DNA of 64,000 nucleotides. Source: JADJLQ01 sp038251405 (GTDB lineage Bacteria > Bacteroidota > Bacteroidia > Chitinophagales > Saprospiraceae). The translations under genes were made by a program, and so were the position numbers. This document shows, one piece after another, positions 53,208 to 62,738 of the stretch. The stretch spans positions 133,210 to 197,209 of the forward strand of contig JBBSBH010000004.1 of assembly GCA_038251405.1 (NCBI GenBank). The letters are read 5' to 3'. The notes under the pieces are model-generated. The model was not told the origin of the DNA, did no database searches, and was given only the letters and a program-made list of their open reading frames with translations. How positions within the stretch are numbered: position 1 is the first letter of the stretch; the number at the start of each line of letters is the position of its first letter.

Positions 53208-53504
53208 AGCGGCAAGAGAAGCATGAAGGGGGTGCAGGAACGCGTAAAAAGGTGTATAACGTTAGCTCAACGTCTGGCTAAAAATGCTAGCGATCGATAA
53301 CATCAGACGGCAACCCATCTACCGTCGCATGAGATCGGTTTAGTCTAAAATGTCATGGCTTGGAACGTCACAGCATACATCAGTTATGACGAAAGGCAAC
53401 GCTAAGCTCCTTGATTTAACGTCAGCCCCTCGCTTGAGAAATGACTCGCTTGAGAAACTGCTTCACAAACTAATGTTAATCAGCGTCTTGGTAGGAGGTG
53501 CGTA

Positions 53505-54800
53505 ATGCGTCAAAGTTCCAGAGTTGAACCGTCTCACCCATCAGCTCCAGCGGTTGGGCTGCATCCAGCGCTGAGCAGCGCTCTGGCCAATTTAGATATT
53601 CAGCTAGAAGATGAACTGGTGCGGTACAGGCGGCAGCGAACAGCCGGACGTGTAGTGCCTCAGTCGGGTCGAAAGCAAGCCCCCAATCACCTCGATCTGA
53701 TTGCTGTTTCGGCTGCGGATGCCAGAAGCAGTGAGGCAGTACTGCCAGCCTCAGCACGAGAAGAACGCTTGACGGGGGGCGCTAACCCAACGAGTGTGCC
53801 TGATGCCTACAAACCCGTCCCCGCGTTCACTGCCAACCCGCAGCCATTTGATGCGGCGATCGCGCTTAGAACAGCCGAAATCCCGCTTCCTTATGACGGT
53901 GCTTCAGGCAAAGCGACATTGTCCGCAGGAGACGCTACTCATGCCCTGGCTCAGGCACCCCCCCCAAACTTGGACGATTATCTAGAATCTTCCGAAGAGT
54001 TGCTCCGCAGTCTTGCAGATGAGCAAGCCGAGGCTCAAGCAGAGCGGAGCTTCATGCAGAGCTTACTCACGCCGTTAGGTCTAGGCTCTATGCTGCTGCT
54101 GCTGCTCTCTAGTGCCATGTTCGGATATGTCATCATGAATCCATCTAGTCTGGGATGGTTGACGGCACAGCGAAACGCTCCTGCGGCTTCTCCAGGGCAG
54201 TCCCCAGGTGCCGCCGCAATACCACCAGTCCAGCCAAATCTCCCCAACGCTCAACTCCCGGTGATCGATCCCAATAATCCCTCTCTAGGGACACTCAATC
54301 CCCGTACACCGTCTTCAGCGACATCGGCTTCACCTCAAACAGCGGTAACGCCTCAGAGCAAGCCAACGATCGCTGCTGCAAAAACCTCGACACCGGGTCA
54401 GCCCAGCAGTGAATCGTCCTCCACATCCGCTCAGGTACCCATTCCAGCGGTAACCTCTAGTGCTACCAAGCCTTACCCTGTACAACCCTCTAGGACACCG
54501 CAAGCAGCCGTTCCCAGCCGTCCTACCAATCGTCCTGCGCCTACGACTGGTAACACGCCTGCCGCCAGTAACAGTGCTTCTGGCTCCGGTTCCTACCAGT
54601 ACAAAGTTGGCATTCCCTTTGAAAACGATCAGACGCTAGAAAATGCCCGCAAAGTCGTGCCAGATGCCTTTGTTCGCACACTGCCCGATGGCAGAACGAT
54701 CGTCCAGGTAGGTGCAGCACGGAGTGAAGCTGAAGTGAAGGCAAGTATGCAGGGACTCCGTGACCGGGGTCTCTCTTCGACCGAAGTCTACAAGCGGTAA
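53505..54800 (+). CDS. SPOR-like membrane protein
   Basis: 431 aa. Residues 1-185 cytoplasmic, partly acidic (ESSEELLRSLADEQAEAQAE); one membrane helix near 190-210 (GSMLLLLLSSAMFGYVIM); a long Pro/Ser/Thr/Ala linker (residues 225-360); and a C-terminal SPOR-like domain of about 75 residues (YQYKVGIPFENDQTLENA, then RTLPDGRTIVQVGAA). Such proteins bind peptidoglycan at division sites. GGAGG lies 7 bases ahead of the ATG. Confidence 0.75.
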   Translation: MRQSSRVEPSHPSAPAVGLHPALSSALANLDIQLEDELVRYRRQRTAGRVVPQSGRKQAPNHLDLIAVSAADARSSEAVLPASAREERLTGGANPTSVPDAYKPVPAFTANPQPFDAAIALRTAEIPLPYDGASGKATLSAGDATHALAQAPPPNLDDYLESSEELLRSLADEQAEAQAERSFMQSLLTPLGLGSMLLLLLSSAMFGYVIMNPSSLGWLTAQRNAPAASPGQSPGAAAIPPVQPNLPNAQLPVIDPNNPSLGTLNPRTPSSATSASPQTAVTPQSKPTIAAAKTSTPGQPSSESSSTSAQVPIPAVTSSATKPYPVQPSRTPQAAVPSRPTNRPAPTTGNTPAASNSASGSGSYQYKVGIPFENDQTLENARKVVPDAFVRTLPDGRTIVQVGAARSEAEVKASMQGLRDRGLSSTEVYKR

Positions 54801-54929
54801 GAGGTGCTAACCGAAAAGGTACGGTACGATTGAGGAAAGTTTTGGGTTCAGAGCGATGAGGGTTGAGTCGGTCTGCCTCATCTGTTCCTTGAAACTTGAC
54901 CCTCAAAACGATTATCTCCGGAGAGCAGC

Positions 54930-55685
54930 ATGGGACTTTTCGATCGAATCATGCGGGTGATTCGCGCCAATCTAAATAGCTTGGTGAGTGGTGCCGAAGA
55001 TCCGGAGAAGATTCTGGAACAAGCTGTGATGGACATGCAGGAGGATTTAATCCAACTGCGTCAGGCAGTCGCACAGGCGATCGCCACCCAAAAGCGTACC
55101 GAACGGCAATATTCTCAAGCCCAAACGACGGCTGATGAGTGGTACCGTCGGGCGCAACTGGCACTGCAAAAAGGGGAAGAGTCCCTTGCGCGTGAAGCGC
55201 TGACGCGCCGAAAATCCTACCAGGACACGGCAGAAGCCATGCGATCGCAAATTGAGCAGCAGTTCACGATCGTGACGCAGCTCAAGCAAAACATGATGAA
55301 ATTGGAGAGCAAAATCTCTGAGGCAAAAACCAAAAAAGACTTGTACATTGCCAGAGCGCGATCGGCAAAAGCATCCCAGCAAATCAACGACATGATGGGT
55401 CGTGTGGGCACAGGCGGTGCGATCTCTGCCTTTGAGCGCATGGAAGAAAAAGTGTTGCAGCTCGAAGCGCAATCCGAAGCCGTTGCCGAACTAGGTACAG
55501 ACGACCTGGAAAAGCGTATCGCATCCCTTGGTGAAGCCGATGCAGTCGAAGCCGAACTGGCTGCAATGAAGAACCAGATTACCGGCGGCTCACAAGCAGC
55601 CCAACTGCCTTCCAGCCAAACGACTATAAATTCTGAGACCGATCGAGAGCTGGAAAAGTTGCGCCAGCAAATCAGAGAACCTTAG
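54930..55685 (+). CDS. PspA/IM30 family protein (Vipp1-like)
   Basis: 251 aa, membrane-remodelling ESCRT-III-like protein. MGLFDRIMRVIRANLNSLVSGAEDPEKILEQ is the membrane-binding amphipathic helix and family start; a long coiled coil follows (residues 30-185), including KQNMMKLESKISEAKTKKDLY and FERMEEKVLQLEAQSEAVAEL. The tail beyond residue 215 (ETDRELEKLRQQI) resembles the Vipp1 extension helix, so it could be thylakoid Vipp1 or a PspA paralogue; I cannot decide. Confidence 0.9.
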   Translation: MGLFDRIMRVIRANLNSLVSGAEDPEKILEQAVMDMQEDLIQLRQAVAQAIATQKRTERQYSQAQTTADEWYRRAQLALQKGEESLAREALTRRKSYQDTAEAMRSQIEQQFTIVTQLKQNMMKLESKISEAKTKKDLYIARARSAKASQQINDMMGRVGTGGAISAFERMEEKVLQLEAQSEAVAELGTDDLEKRIASLGEADAVEAELAAMKNQITGGSQAAQLPSSQTTINSETDRELEKLRQQIREP

Positions 55686-55722
55686 GATCGTGGGTTAAAT
55701 AAAGCCGACAAATTGTTCGTAG

Positions 55723-55750
55723 GTAGGGGCGCACAGCCGTGCGCCCCTAC
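55723..55750. repeat. Palindromic hairpin GTAGGGGCGCAC / GTGCGCCCCTAC
   Basis: A perfect 12-bp stem with a four-base loop (AGCC). Similar GGGGCGCAC palindromes are dispersed in intergenic regions of many cyanobacteria. It lies 38 bases after the PspA stop and could also terminate transcription. Confidence 0.75.
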
Positions 55751-55963
55751 AGAAAACGCCGAGGTGATTAAATTCTTGTTCCTTAGTTGTAATGAGTTGT
55801 AATGTGAGGGTGGTTGCTCCCAGTACAAGCTCTAAGCCGCCAACGGCTTGCCACAGTGACAGTATGACGAGCAACCTTCATACTTTCCAGGTTTACTCGA
55901 TCGTGTGTAAAACAGCCACGTTATGGGCAACCTAGAGTTCAGATTAGCGCTGAAGGAGAGGAA

Positions 55964-56908
55964 ATGCACATGATGGCAGCCAGTACAAAGTATCGGTTGG
56001 TCACTAGAAGTGACTTTGATGGACTTGTTTGTGCCGTTCTGCTAAAAGAACTCGACATAATCGACGAAATCAAATTTGTTCATCCTAAAGATATGCAGGA
56101 TGGCAAGATCGAGATCACGGCGCATGATATCACGACCAATCTGCCTTACGTAGAAAGTGCTCATTTAGTCTTCGATCATCACTCTAGTGAAGCGATTAGA
56201 AATCAAAGCCGACCAAAGAATTACATCATCGATCCAAAAGCACCTTCAGCCGCCAGAGTAGTTTATGAGCACTTTGGAGGATCGAAGCGATTCCCAAGCC
56301 TTTCACCCTTAATGATGACCGCTGTTGATAAAGCGGATTCGGCTCAATTCACGGTAGAAGAAATTCTCAATCCAGAGGGCTGGACGCTCCTGAACTTTCT
56401 CATGGATGCCAGAACAGGCTTGGGACGGTTCAAGGAATTCCACGTCTCAAACTACAACTTAATGATGCAGTTGATTGAAAGCTGTAAAACTCAATCGATC
56501 GACACTATTCTGACGTTGCCTGATGTCCAGGAACGGGTCGATTTGTACTTTGAGCAAGAGTCTCGCTTCAAGGCGCAAATCCAAGCCTGTGCGACTGTTT
56601 ATGGCAATCTCACCGTGCTTGATTTGAGAAACGAAGCGGTGATCTATGCGGGCAATCGCTTCATGGTTTATGCCCTCTTTCCGCAGTGCAATATCTCCAT
56701 TCACCTCATGTGGGGACGACAGCAGCAAAACACCGTTTTCGCCACAGGTAAATCCATTTTTAACCGCTCGTCTAACACCAATATTGGTGAATTGATGCTG
56801 AAGTACGGCGGCGGTGGACATGCCAATGCAGGCACGTGTCAGGTTGACAATGACCAGGCAGAAGCAACCCTAAAAGCGCTGATTGCCCAAATTACGTCTG
56901 ACGGCTGA
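55964..56908 (+). CDS. DHH/DHHA1-family phosphoesterase
   Basis: 314 aa. Metal-site motifs of the DHH family in order: SDFDGLVCA (residues about 16-24), FDHHSSE (about 70) and, in the DHHA1 domain, YGGGGHANAGTCQ (about 285). Related proteins are exopolyphosphatase-like or act on small nucleotides; the exact substrate cannot be read. AAGGAGAGG lies ahead of ATG 55,964. Confidence 0.85.
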   Translation: MHMMAASTKYRLVTRSDFDGLVCAVLLKELDIIDEIKFVHPKDMQDGKIEITAHDITTNLPYVESAHLVFDHHSSEAIRNQSRPKNYIIDPKAPSAARVVYEHFGGSKRFPSLSPLMMTAVDKADSAQFTVEEILNPEGWTLLNFLMDARTGLGRFKEFHVSNYNLMMQLIESCKTQSIDTILTLPDVQERVDLYFEQESRFKAQIQACATVYGNLTVLDLRNEAVIYAGNRFMVYALFPQCNISIHLMWGRQQQNTVFATGKSIFNRSSNTNIGELMLKYGGGGHANAGTCQVDNDQAEATLKALIAQITSDG

Positions 56909-56952
56909 GTTAAAGAAGCCCTGTTAAAAAAGTGGGGAAACGAAAGCAGTTC

Positions 56953-57045
56953 TTGCTGTAGTTTTGCCTTTTACAGCAACTTTCAGTAGGCAGTGCCCAC
57001 AATTGTTCAAAAAGCCTCGGTGTAAGCTCTGTGGGCAGTGCCCAC
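56953..57045. repeat. Hairpins between convergent genes
   Basis: TTGCTGTA (56,953-56,960) pairs with TACAGCAA (56,972-56,979). Further on, GGCAGTGCCCAC occurs at 56,989 and again at 57,034 within the palindrome GTGGGC-agt-GCCCAC. No T-tracts; a role in ending the convergent DHH and AI-2E transcripts is possible. Confidence 0.45.
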
Positions 57046-57172
57046 TCTGCAATCTGTGGCTTATCCATGTGAAAACGGCTGTAAGCATACGCCTAGCTGC
57101 TCAGTGTCGGTTTCTCCCTCATTGTTTTCTAGCAATCTGTTTGAGATAGCGAATGAGCTTTATCACCAATCA

Positions 57173-58426
57173 CTAACTCTTCAACGTCGGCACATCACTG
57201 GCGATCGGTTGCTCTTTGAATGCCGCTTCAGCATGGGGAGTATCAAGCGATGCGATCGTGTCTGACTCGCAGCTAAGCGACCCATCGCCATTCGTCGCAC
57301 TGTCCTGAGTCATATGTGATCGTGCTCCGCCTCCGCCTCTAGAAGAGCGCACAGCCACGAGAATATCTTTGATTACCACAGCGGTTGGTACAGCAACGAT
57401 AACACCCAGCAAACCACCCACACGCGCCCCCGTCAGAATGGAGACAAAGATCCAGACGGGGTTTAGCCCGGTGACGCTGCCTAGAACGCGAGGCGCAACC
57501 AGATTTTCTAAAATCTGCTGCACAATCAGCGACGCTGACAGCACTTTAACGCCCAAGCCAATATCCCGCAGGGCAACGAGCAGCGTCACCAGGGCAATGC
57601 CGACCGACCCCCCGAAGGGCACAAGCGCCATAGCGCCGATCGTCAACCCAAACAGCAAGCCAAACGGCACTGCCAACCACAAAAAGATCAGGGTTAAGAT
57701 GGAACCCATGCAGGTAGACAAAATAAACTGACTCAGGAAGTAGTTCTGAAAGCTCAGGCGCAGGGTCTCCGAAAACGGCTTCTGTACTTTAACAGGCAGC
57801 CATCCCACCAGGCTTTCCCAAAGCAGATCGCCATTCTGCAAGAGATAGAACGTCAAGACCAGCGTGAGCAACACATCTAGCAGACTGGTGACCGTGAAGA
57901 CAGCCACGCTTAGGGCTTGTGCTGCAATCAACTGCAACTGGCTCTTGAGTCGATCGTTCACCTGTTCAGCTAGAAGACTCAAATCAAGCGGCAGGTTAGT
58001 GCCCTCTAGCTGCTGGTTCAAAATCGTTAACTGCCGCTGCCCAGAGTCGAACCATTCTGGTAACCGCGCCACGAGTTGACGGGCTTGATCGAGCGCACTG
58101 GGTACCAACGTAATACCACCTGCTAGCAAAATGGACAGTGCCAGCAAAAAGACGACGATCGCCGATCGCCCGCGCGGCACACCCTGGCGCTGCATGATAC
58201 CAACGGGATAATTCAAGAGAAAGGCAATAAGCGAAGCGGCGACCAGAATCACAATCAGAGAATGAAAATAGTCCGCGATCGCAGAAACAGCCCAACCGTT
58301 TAGCACTAACAGGGGAGCCGCCAGCAGAATCAGCAGCGCTTTTGCCGCAGGGGATAACGTTTCCCACCAAAGACGCAAACGCCCTTTATGCATATCGTGA
58401 GCTTCATGGTGATCCGACATGGGCAC
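57173..58426 (-). CDS. AI-2E family transporter (PerM-like)
   Basis: 417 aa inner-membrane protein with about eight helices. LIAFLLNYPVGIMQRQGVPRG in the first half; the conserved second half PFGLLFGLTIGAMALVPFGGSVG and VLGSVTGLNPVWIFVSILTGARVGGLLGVIVAVPTA is typical. Substrates vary in the family (AI-2, ions), so none is assigned. The last 50 residues are a hydrophilic tail. Confidence 0.9.
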   Translation of the reverse strand: MPMSDHHEAHDMHKGRLRLWWETLSPAAKALLILLAAPLLVLNGWAVSAIADYFHSLIVILVAASLIAFLLNYPVGIMQRQGVPRGRSAIVVFLLALSILLAGGITLVPSALDQARQLVARLPEWFDSGQRQLTILNQQLEGTNLPLDLSLLAEQVNDRLKSQLQLIAAQALSVAVFTVTSLLDVLLTLVLTFYLLQNGDLLWESLVGWLPVKVQKPFSETLRLSFQNYFLSQFILSTCMGSILTLIFLWLAVPFGLLFGLTIGAMALVPFGGSVGIALVTLLVALRDIGLGVKVLSASLIVQQILENLVAPRVLGSVTGLNPVWIFVSILTGARVGGLLGVIVAVPTAVVIKDILVAVRSSRGGGGARSHMTQDSATNGDGSLSCESDTIASLDTPHAEAAFKEQPIASDVPTLKS

Positions 58427-58481
58427 CCGCCGTCCTTTACCCTACACGTTCTACCCTACACCCTCCCCTCTGCTGCCACCC

Positions 58482-58973
58482 CTACCGATAGTTAGTAAAT
58501 TGCAGCGCCATCGGCAACTCTTCCTGCTTCAAGCGTTGCATCACAGCTTGCAGATCATCTTTTGCCTTAGCGCTCACTCGCACAGTATCACCCTGGATGG
58601 ATGCCTGTACTTTGTTGAATTCATCGCGGATTAACTTAGAAATTTGCTTCGCAATCTCCTGGCTGATACCCTTTCGCAGCGTGATCTCTTGCCGCACCCG
58701 ATTACCGCTGGATGATTCAATCTTCCCGTAATCAAAGATCTTGAGCGACAGGTTGCGCTTAGCAGCCTTCATTTGCAGCAGGGTATGGATCGCGTCTAGT
58801 GTAAACTCGCTGTCGGTGTTAACCGTAATCGTTGTTTCGCCCAACTCAAGGGTCGTTTTGGTATCTTTAAGGTCGTAGCGACTTTGAATCTCGCGTGTGG
58901 TTTGATCGAGGGCATTGACTAGCTCCTGCCGATCGAACTCGCTTACAACATCAAAGGAAAAGGATGCAGCCAT
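58482..58973 (-). CDS. yajQ: YajQ-family nucleotide-binding protein
   Basis: 163 aa, the standard length. SFDVVSEFDRQELVNALDQTTREIQSRYDLK at the N-terminus, ITLRKGISQEIAKQISKLI in the middle and VRVSAKAKDDLQAVMQRLK at the end. Some members bind cyclic di-GMP and act with regulators; here the role is unknown. Lies upstream of the AI-2E transporter gene on the same strand. Confidence 0.94.
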   Translation of the reverse strand: MAASFSFDVVSEFDRQELVNALDQTTREIQSRYDLKDTKTTLELGETTITVNTDSEFTLDAIHTLLQMKAAKRNLSLKIFDYGKIESSSGNRVRQEITLRKGISQEIAKQISKLIRDEFNKVQASIQGDTVRVSAKAKDDLQAVMQRLKQEELPMALQFTNYR

Positions 58974-59065
58974 AGGACATTGAACTCTAACGGGGGAGCT
59001 TGATTCACATTTGGATTCCTTAGTCTATAGTCTACAGCCCATTGTCTCAAGTCCCGTTAGCCACC

Positions 59066-59821
59066 ATGCGAGTCCTCAAGCTCTCAACCAAAACTGCACC
59101 GGGTGCTCCGATGCTGCCTTGGGATCGCCTGATCCTGCACCGTGGCTTTGGCATCCAGGGCGATCACAAGGCGGGTAGCGGTAGTCCGCGTCAGGTGCTC
59201 ATAGTTGATCTGCGATCGCTTAATGACTTTGGACTACAACCCGGCGATCTGCACGAAAACATTTTGGTTGATGCAGACGTTGAGACAGTCCCATCGGGTC
59301 ACATTCTCCAAATGGGGAGTGCGCTGATCCGACCGACGTTCCACTGCGAACCCTGCGCGAAACTGGAACGACTTCGTAAAGGTCTGGCAAAGCAACTTAT
59401 TGGGCGGCGCGGCATTTTAGGGATGGTGGTTCGAGATGGCACAGTCGCGATCGGCGATTCGGTAACAGCTACGAAGCACACTCTACCAGCACTGCCAGAC
59501 GATGCTAAAGGTCGGTTTGATGAATTTGTTGCCCGGATTCCGGCAGGCAGCGTGGTGAGAACGTCAGATTTGCTGCTGGCGATGGGGGTAGCAAAGGCTT
59601 ACTACCGAGCGATTCCAGCCTTCCTAAAAAAAGCCCCGCCGGAGCTACCTGTTCATCGTGTGGTGGCGATCGACGGTCGTTTATTTACCCGCTACCTGCC
59701 AAAACAAGCAGAGGCTTTAGCCGCCGAAGGGGTGGTGTTCACTGCTGGTAAAGTTACGAGCCAATTTCTTTGGCACGCTAGCCATTTTCATGAGTTGGAA
59801 GCCTTTGGAGCAAAGGACTGA
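59066..59821 (+). CDS. MOSC domain fused to an alkyltransferase-like domain
   Basis: 251 aa from ATG 59,066 (MRVLKLSTK); a TTG eight codons earlier is less likely. Residues 1-145 are a MOSC sulfur-carrier domain (GFGIQGDHKAGSG, HENILVDA, CEPCAKLERL, LGMVVRDG). Residues 155-240 are the DNA-binding domain of O6-alkylguanine transferases (ARIPAGSVVRTSDLLLAMGVAKAYYRAIP). The alkyl-accepting Cys is missing: PVHRVVAIDG stands where PCHRV is expected, so it cannot be a suicide methyltransferase but may bind alkylated DNA as ATL proteins do. Confidence 0.8.
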   Translation: MRVLKLSTKTAPGAPMLPWDRLILHRGFGIQGDHKAGSGSPRQVLIVDLRSLNDFGLQPGDLHENILVDADVETVPSGHILQMGSALIRPTFHCEPCAKLERLRKGLAKQLIGRRGILGMVVRDGTVAIGDSVTATKHTLPALPDDAKGRFDEFVARIPAGSVVRTSDLLLAMGVAKAYYRAIPAFLKKAPPELPVHRVVAIDGRLFTRYLPKQAEALAAEGVVFTAGKVTSQFLWHASHFHELEAFGAKD

Positions 59822-60061
59822 ACTCGCCTGACTTGATAGCTTTTTGGTAAACTTTGCCTGAAGCTCGATTCTCAGAGCAACGTCGCGCGATCGCGCCCAA
59901 TCTTCCGTAGGCAGGATGCTATTTTGTGTGCATCTTGCTAAGTTTTACTTGAGTCGAAAAATCAACGATGACGCTACGTGTGGAGCGCTTGGAACGTTGA
60001 AGGTGTGGGATATCCGTTTAGAGCACAAAAGTAAACCCATAAAGCATTGTCAGGAGTACCA

Positions 60062-60397
60062 GTGGTGTTTAAAGCGATCGCAGTCGGTACGGTGATTATT
60101 CTGACCAATTCAGCATTTCCCAGCCTCGCCCAAAACCAACCGATCGGCTCAGCCGCTTCTTTAGATGGGCTTCAAGAACGCTCTGTCGCAAGACCTTCAG
60201 CCAATGCGCCGCTCTCATCCTCGCCGCAACGAAGCACTGATGTTCCAGCGGGTACAGAGGCAGGGCTACAGTTGAATAACAAAGTGCAGTTGATTGTTCG
60301 CCCTGAAAAGGGCACAAGCCAAGTAGGGGTTTATCCCGCCGATGATCCATCAGCGGGCAACAAAGTGCAGGTGCTTTACCAACTGAATCAGCAATAG
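60062..60397 (+). CDS. Exported hypothetical protein
   Basis: About 110 aa. Start GTG 60,062 or 60,065, preceded by AGGAG at 60,052-60,056. A signal peptide (AIAVGTVIILTNSAFPSLAQ) is followed by a Ser/Pro-rich, probably disordered segment and a short conserved-looking end (VQLIVRPEKGTSQVGVYP, VQVLYQLNQQ). No family recognised. Confidence 0.55.
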   Translation: MVFKAIAVGTVIILTNSAFPSLAQNQPIGSAASLDGLQERSVARPSANAPLSSSPQRSTDVPAGTEAGLQLNNKVQLIVRPEKGTSQVGVYPADDPSAGNKVQVLYQLNQQ

Positions 60398-60485
60398 CAG
60401 CAGACAGTCTGCGTTGAAATCGTGCTGCTGCAAGGTAGGAGTACGATTTCACACGATCGCACAGGACTCCAAACTCAGCCTGTTG

Positions 60486-61031
60486 TTACTTCAGCTTTTG
60501 TCTGATGAAGGTCAAGATCTGGGACATCTGCTTCTTCAAGCCATCGATTTCGGCTTGCATCTTAACAACCTTTTCATTGAGTGCTTGAAGGTCGCTTGAA
60601 GGGGCGGCTACCACGTTTGGCGCTGCCGGCGCTGGCGCAACCGCAGCAGGGCGACGCTTTGCCTTTGCCATTGCGGTTTTGATCGCATCAATCAGCTCTT
60701 TCTGATCAAACGGCTTCTGGACAAACTCAAAGAACTCAAATGGCTCCTGAAGTTTCTCAGTGACCTCTTCCTTACGACCAGACATCAGCACCAGCGGAAT
60801 GGCTTGTAGATCTTGCTGAATCTGGATCTGCTGATAAACTTCCCAGCCACTCAGCCGAGGCAGCAAGAAATCTAACATGATCAGGTTAGGGCGCTCTTGA
60901 CGAATCAAGTTCAGCCCTTGAACGCCATCTTTTGCCTCCAGGACTTCAAAGTTACCCTTCGGTAACATATCCCGAACCATGTTTCGGATGACGTTGCTGT
61001 CATCAATGACCAGGATCTTGTGACTTGCCAC
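60486..61031 (-). CDS. Response regulator with C-terminal coiled coil
   Basis: 181 aa. Residues 1-125 are a receiver domain: acidic pair DD in LVIDDSNVIR, phospho-acceptor Asp in LIMLDFLLPR, Thr/Ser switch region LVLMSGR, and Lys in FVQKPF. An Ala/Pro linker leads to a helical tail (DLQALNEKVVKMQAEIDGLKKQM), a likely dimerising coiled coil, and no DNA-binding domain. No kinase gene is adjacent. Confidence 0.9.
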   Translation of the reverse strand: MASHKILVIDDSNVIRNMVRDMLPKGNFEVLEAKDGVQGLNLIRQERPNLIMLDFLLPRLSGWEVYQQIQIQQDLQAIPLVLMSGRKEEVTEKLQEPFEFFEFVQKPFDQKELIDAIKTAMAKAKRRPAAVAPAPAAPNVVAAPSSDLQALNEKVVKMQAEIDGLKKQMSQILTFIRQKLK

Positions 61032-61336
61032 AACGGAACTCCTCTGGTAGAGACTGCAAGGTTAGCGAGTAAGGTGAAAAGTCACAGTCGATGTGACGTG
61101 GCTCATAACCTCAGCTAGTTAACTAAGGATTGAGACTTAGATAGTAACAATTAAACAATGAATTGTACTGACGTTAGACGGTAATCCTACCGCAGCACAA
61201 CCCAGTTTAGCCCCAACAGAGCAGAATTACTCGTGCCAGTGTGACCGCAGGTTGAGCGTTCATGCTCAGCCTGACTGCTCTAATCCTTTAGAATTTGAGA
61301 AAGCGATGCTGTGTCTAACGTAGTGTGCCCAACTTT
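61032..61336. other. Gap between divergent response-regulator and lipA genes
   Basis: About 300 bases holding both promoters. I see no small frame with family resemblance and no clear palindrome. Confidence 0.45.
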
Positions 61337-62263
61337 ATGACTGCTGAAACAAACGCTCTTGATTCTGTGTCGTCCCGTCGTCTGGCAGTTGAAGGCTTGC
61401 CAGAGTGGTTGAAACGCCCATTGGGCAAGGCGAGCGAGCTTTCGACGGTGCAGCGAATCATCAAGCAGCGTCAAATTCACACGATTTGCGAGGAGGGACG
61501 CTGCCCCAACCGAGGTGAGTGTTATGCCCAGAAGATGGCGACCTTTCTATTGATGGGTCCGACCTGTACGCGATCGTGCGGCTTTTGTCAGGTGGATAAG
61601 GGACACGCGCCCATGCCGCTAGACCCAGAGGAACCGCAGAAGGTGGCAGAGTCAGTGAGCCTGTTGGGCTTGCGCTACGTGGTGCTTACCTCGGTCGCAC
61701 GGGATGATTTGCCGGATCAGGGAGCGGGTTGGTTTGCTCAGACGATCGCCGCCATTCGCCAGCGCAACCCAACGTCGCAGGTTGAAGTGCTGACACCAGA
61801 CTTTTGGGGCGGGCGAGACGGGGGAGAACCAGACGCTTTGCAGCAAGTGCGCGTTGCCACAGTGGTAAACGCGGTGCCTGCTTGCTACAACCACAATATT
61901 GAGACGGTACGGCGCTTACAGGCTCCGGTACGACGTGGGGCAAAATATGACCGATCGCTGCGGGTGCTTCAGCTTGTCAAGACGCTAAACCCAGCCATCC
62001 CAACTAAATCAGGGCTGATGTTGGGACATGGTGAAACCGAAGCAGAGGTGCTGGAGACACTGACAGATTTACGAGCAGTGGGGTGCGATCGCCTCACCAT
62101 CGGACAATACATGCGCCCTTCGTTGGAGCATTTGCCCGTGCAGAAGTACTGGACACCCGCTGAGTTCGATCGCTTGGGAGACTTGGCGCGAGGAATGGGG
62201 TTTGCCCATGTGCGATCGGGTCCGCTTGTGCGTAGCTCGTACCATGCAGGGGAAGTGGACTGA
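61337..62263 (+). CDS. lipA: Lipoyl synthase
   Basis: Radical-SAM enzyme that inserts two sulfurs into octanoyl groups of lipoyl proteins. About 308 aa from ATG 61,337; a GTG four codons earlier is possible. Auxiliary cluster Cys in ICEEGRCPNRGECY; radical-SAM C-x3-C-x2-C in CTRSCGFCQV. GHAPMPLDPEEP and LMLGHGETEAEVLETLTDLR are family-typical, and the closing RSSYHAGE carries the conserved Ser. Confidence 0.96.
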   Translation: MTAETNALDSVSSRRLAVEGLPEWLKRPLGKASELSTVQRIIKQRQIHTICEEGRCPNRGECYAQKMATFLLMGPTCTRSCGFCQVDKGHAPMPLDPEEPQKVAESVSLLGLRYVVLTSVARDDLPDQGAGWFAQTIAAIRQRNPTSQVEVLTPDFWGGRDGGEPDALQQVRVATVVNAVPACYNHNIETVRRLQAPVRRGAKYDRSLRVLQLVKTLNPAIPTKSGLMLGHGETEAEVLETLTDLRAVGCDRLTIGQYMRPSLEHLPVQKYWTPAEFDRLGDLARGMGFAHVRSGPLVRSSYHAGEVD

Positions 62264-62458
62264 AGGAAGCTTGACGCTGGCAGGATGAGTGCTTCCCAGA
62301 AAGAGACCTTAAGGAGCTAAAGCCGACCAAACAGGTGGCTCTCTCTTGTTAGATACTTTATGCGTAGTCTTTCGGACATTAAGATTCGTCCAATGACGTT
62401 ACCAATGTTCAGCATTCTTTGGTATTCCTTAAACAGTTGATCTCTAAGGAGTTTCGTT

Positions 62459-62602
62459 ATGACTGCACGGGCTAAAAAACCAGCATCTCCTGTCACCAAA
62501 ACAGGAAATCCTCCCTATCCCTTCCGCACCTTTTGGGCCTTGCTGCTGCTGGGAGTTAATCTTCTCGTTGCCGCGATCTATGCCGGTTACTTGAATATTT
62601 AG
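62459..62602 (+). CDS. psaX: Photosystem I subunit PsaX
   Basis: 47 codons beginning MTARAKKPASP and ending in TAG. The core PPYPFRTFWALLLLGVNLL is the PsaX pattern: a basic N-terminus, PYxFRTFWA and one membrane helix (ALLLLGVNLLVAAIYAGYL). PsaX is a small peripheral one-helix subunit of cyanobacterial PSI found only in some lineages. AAGGAG lies 8 bases ahead of the ATG. It stands 195 bases after lipA. Confidence 0.85.
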   Translation: MTARAKKPASPVTKTGNPPYPFRTFWALLLLGVNLLVAAIYAGYLNI

Positions 62603-62738
62603 CGTGTATTGATTCGTTTGTAGCCTGTAGCTGCTTGTTCAGGTGATGGGTCGGGGATGAAGCGCGCAGTGGCTTGACCTGGCTAGCCAAGCGTGAACGA
62701 AGGGCTACAGACTACAGACGAAGCTTGACCGATGTTTT

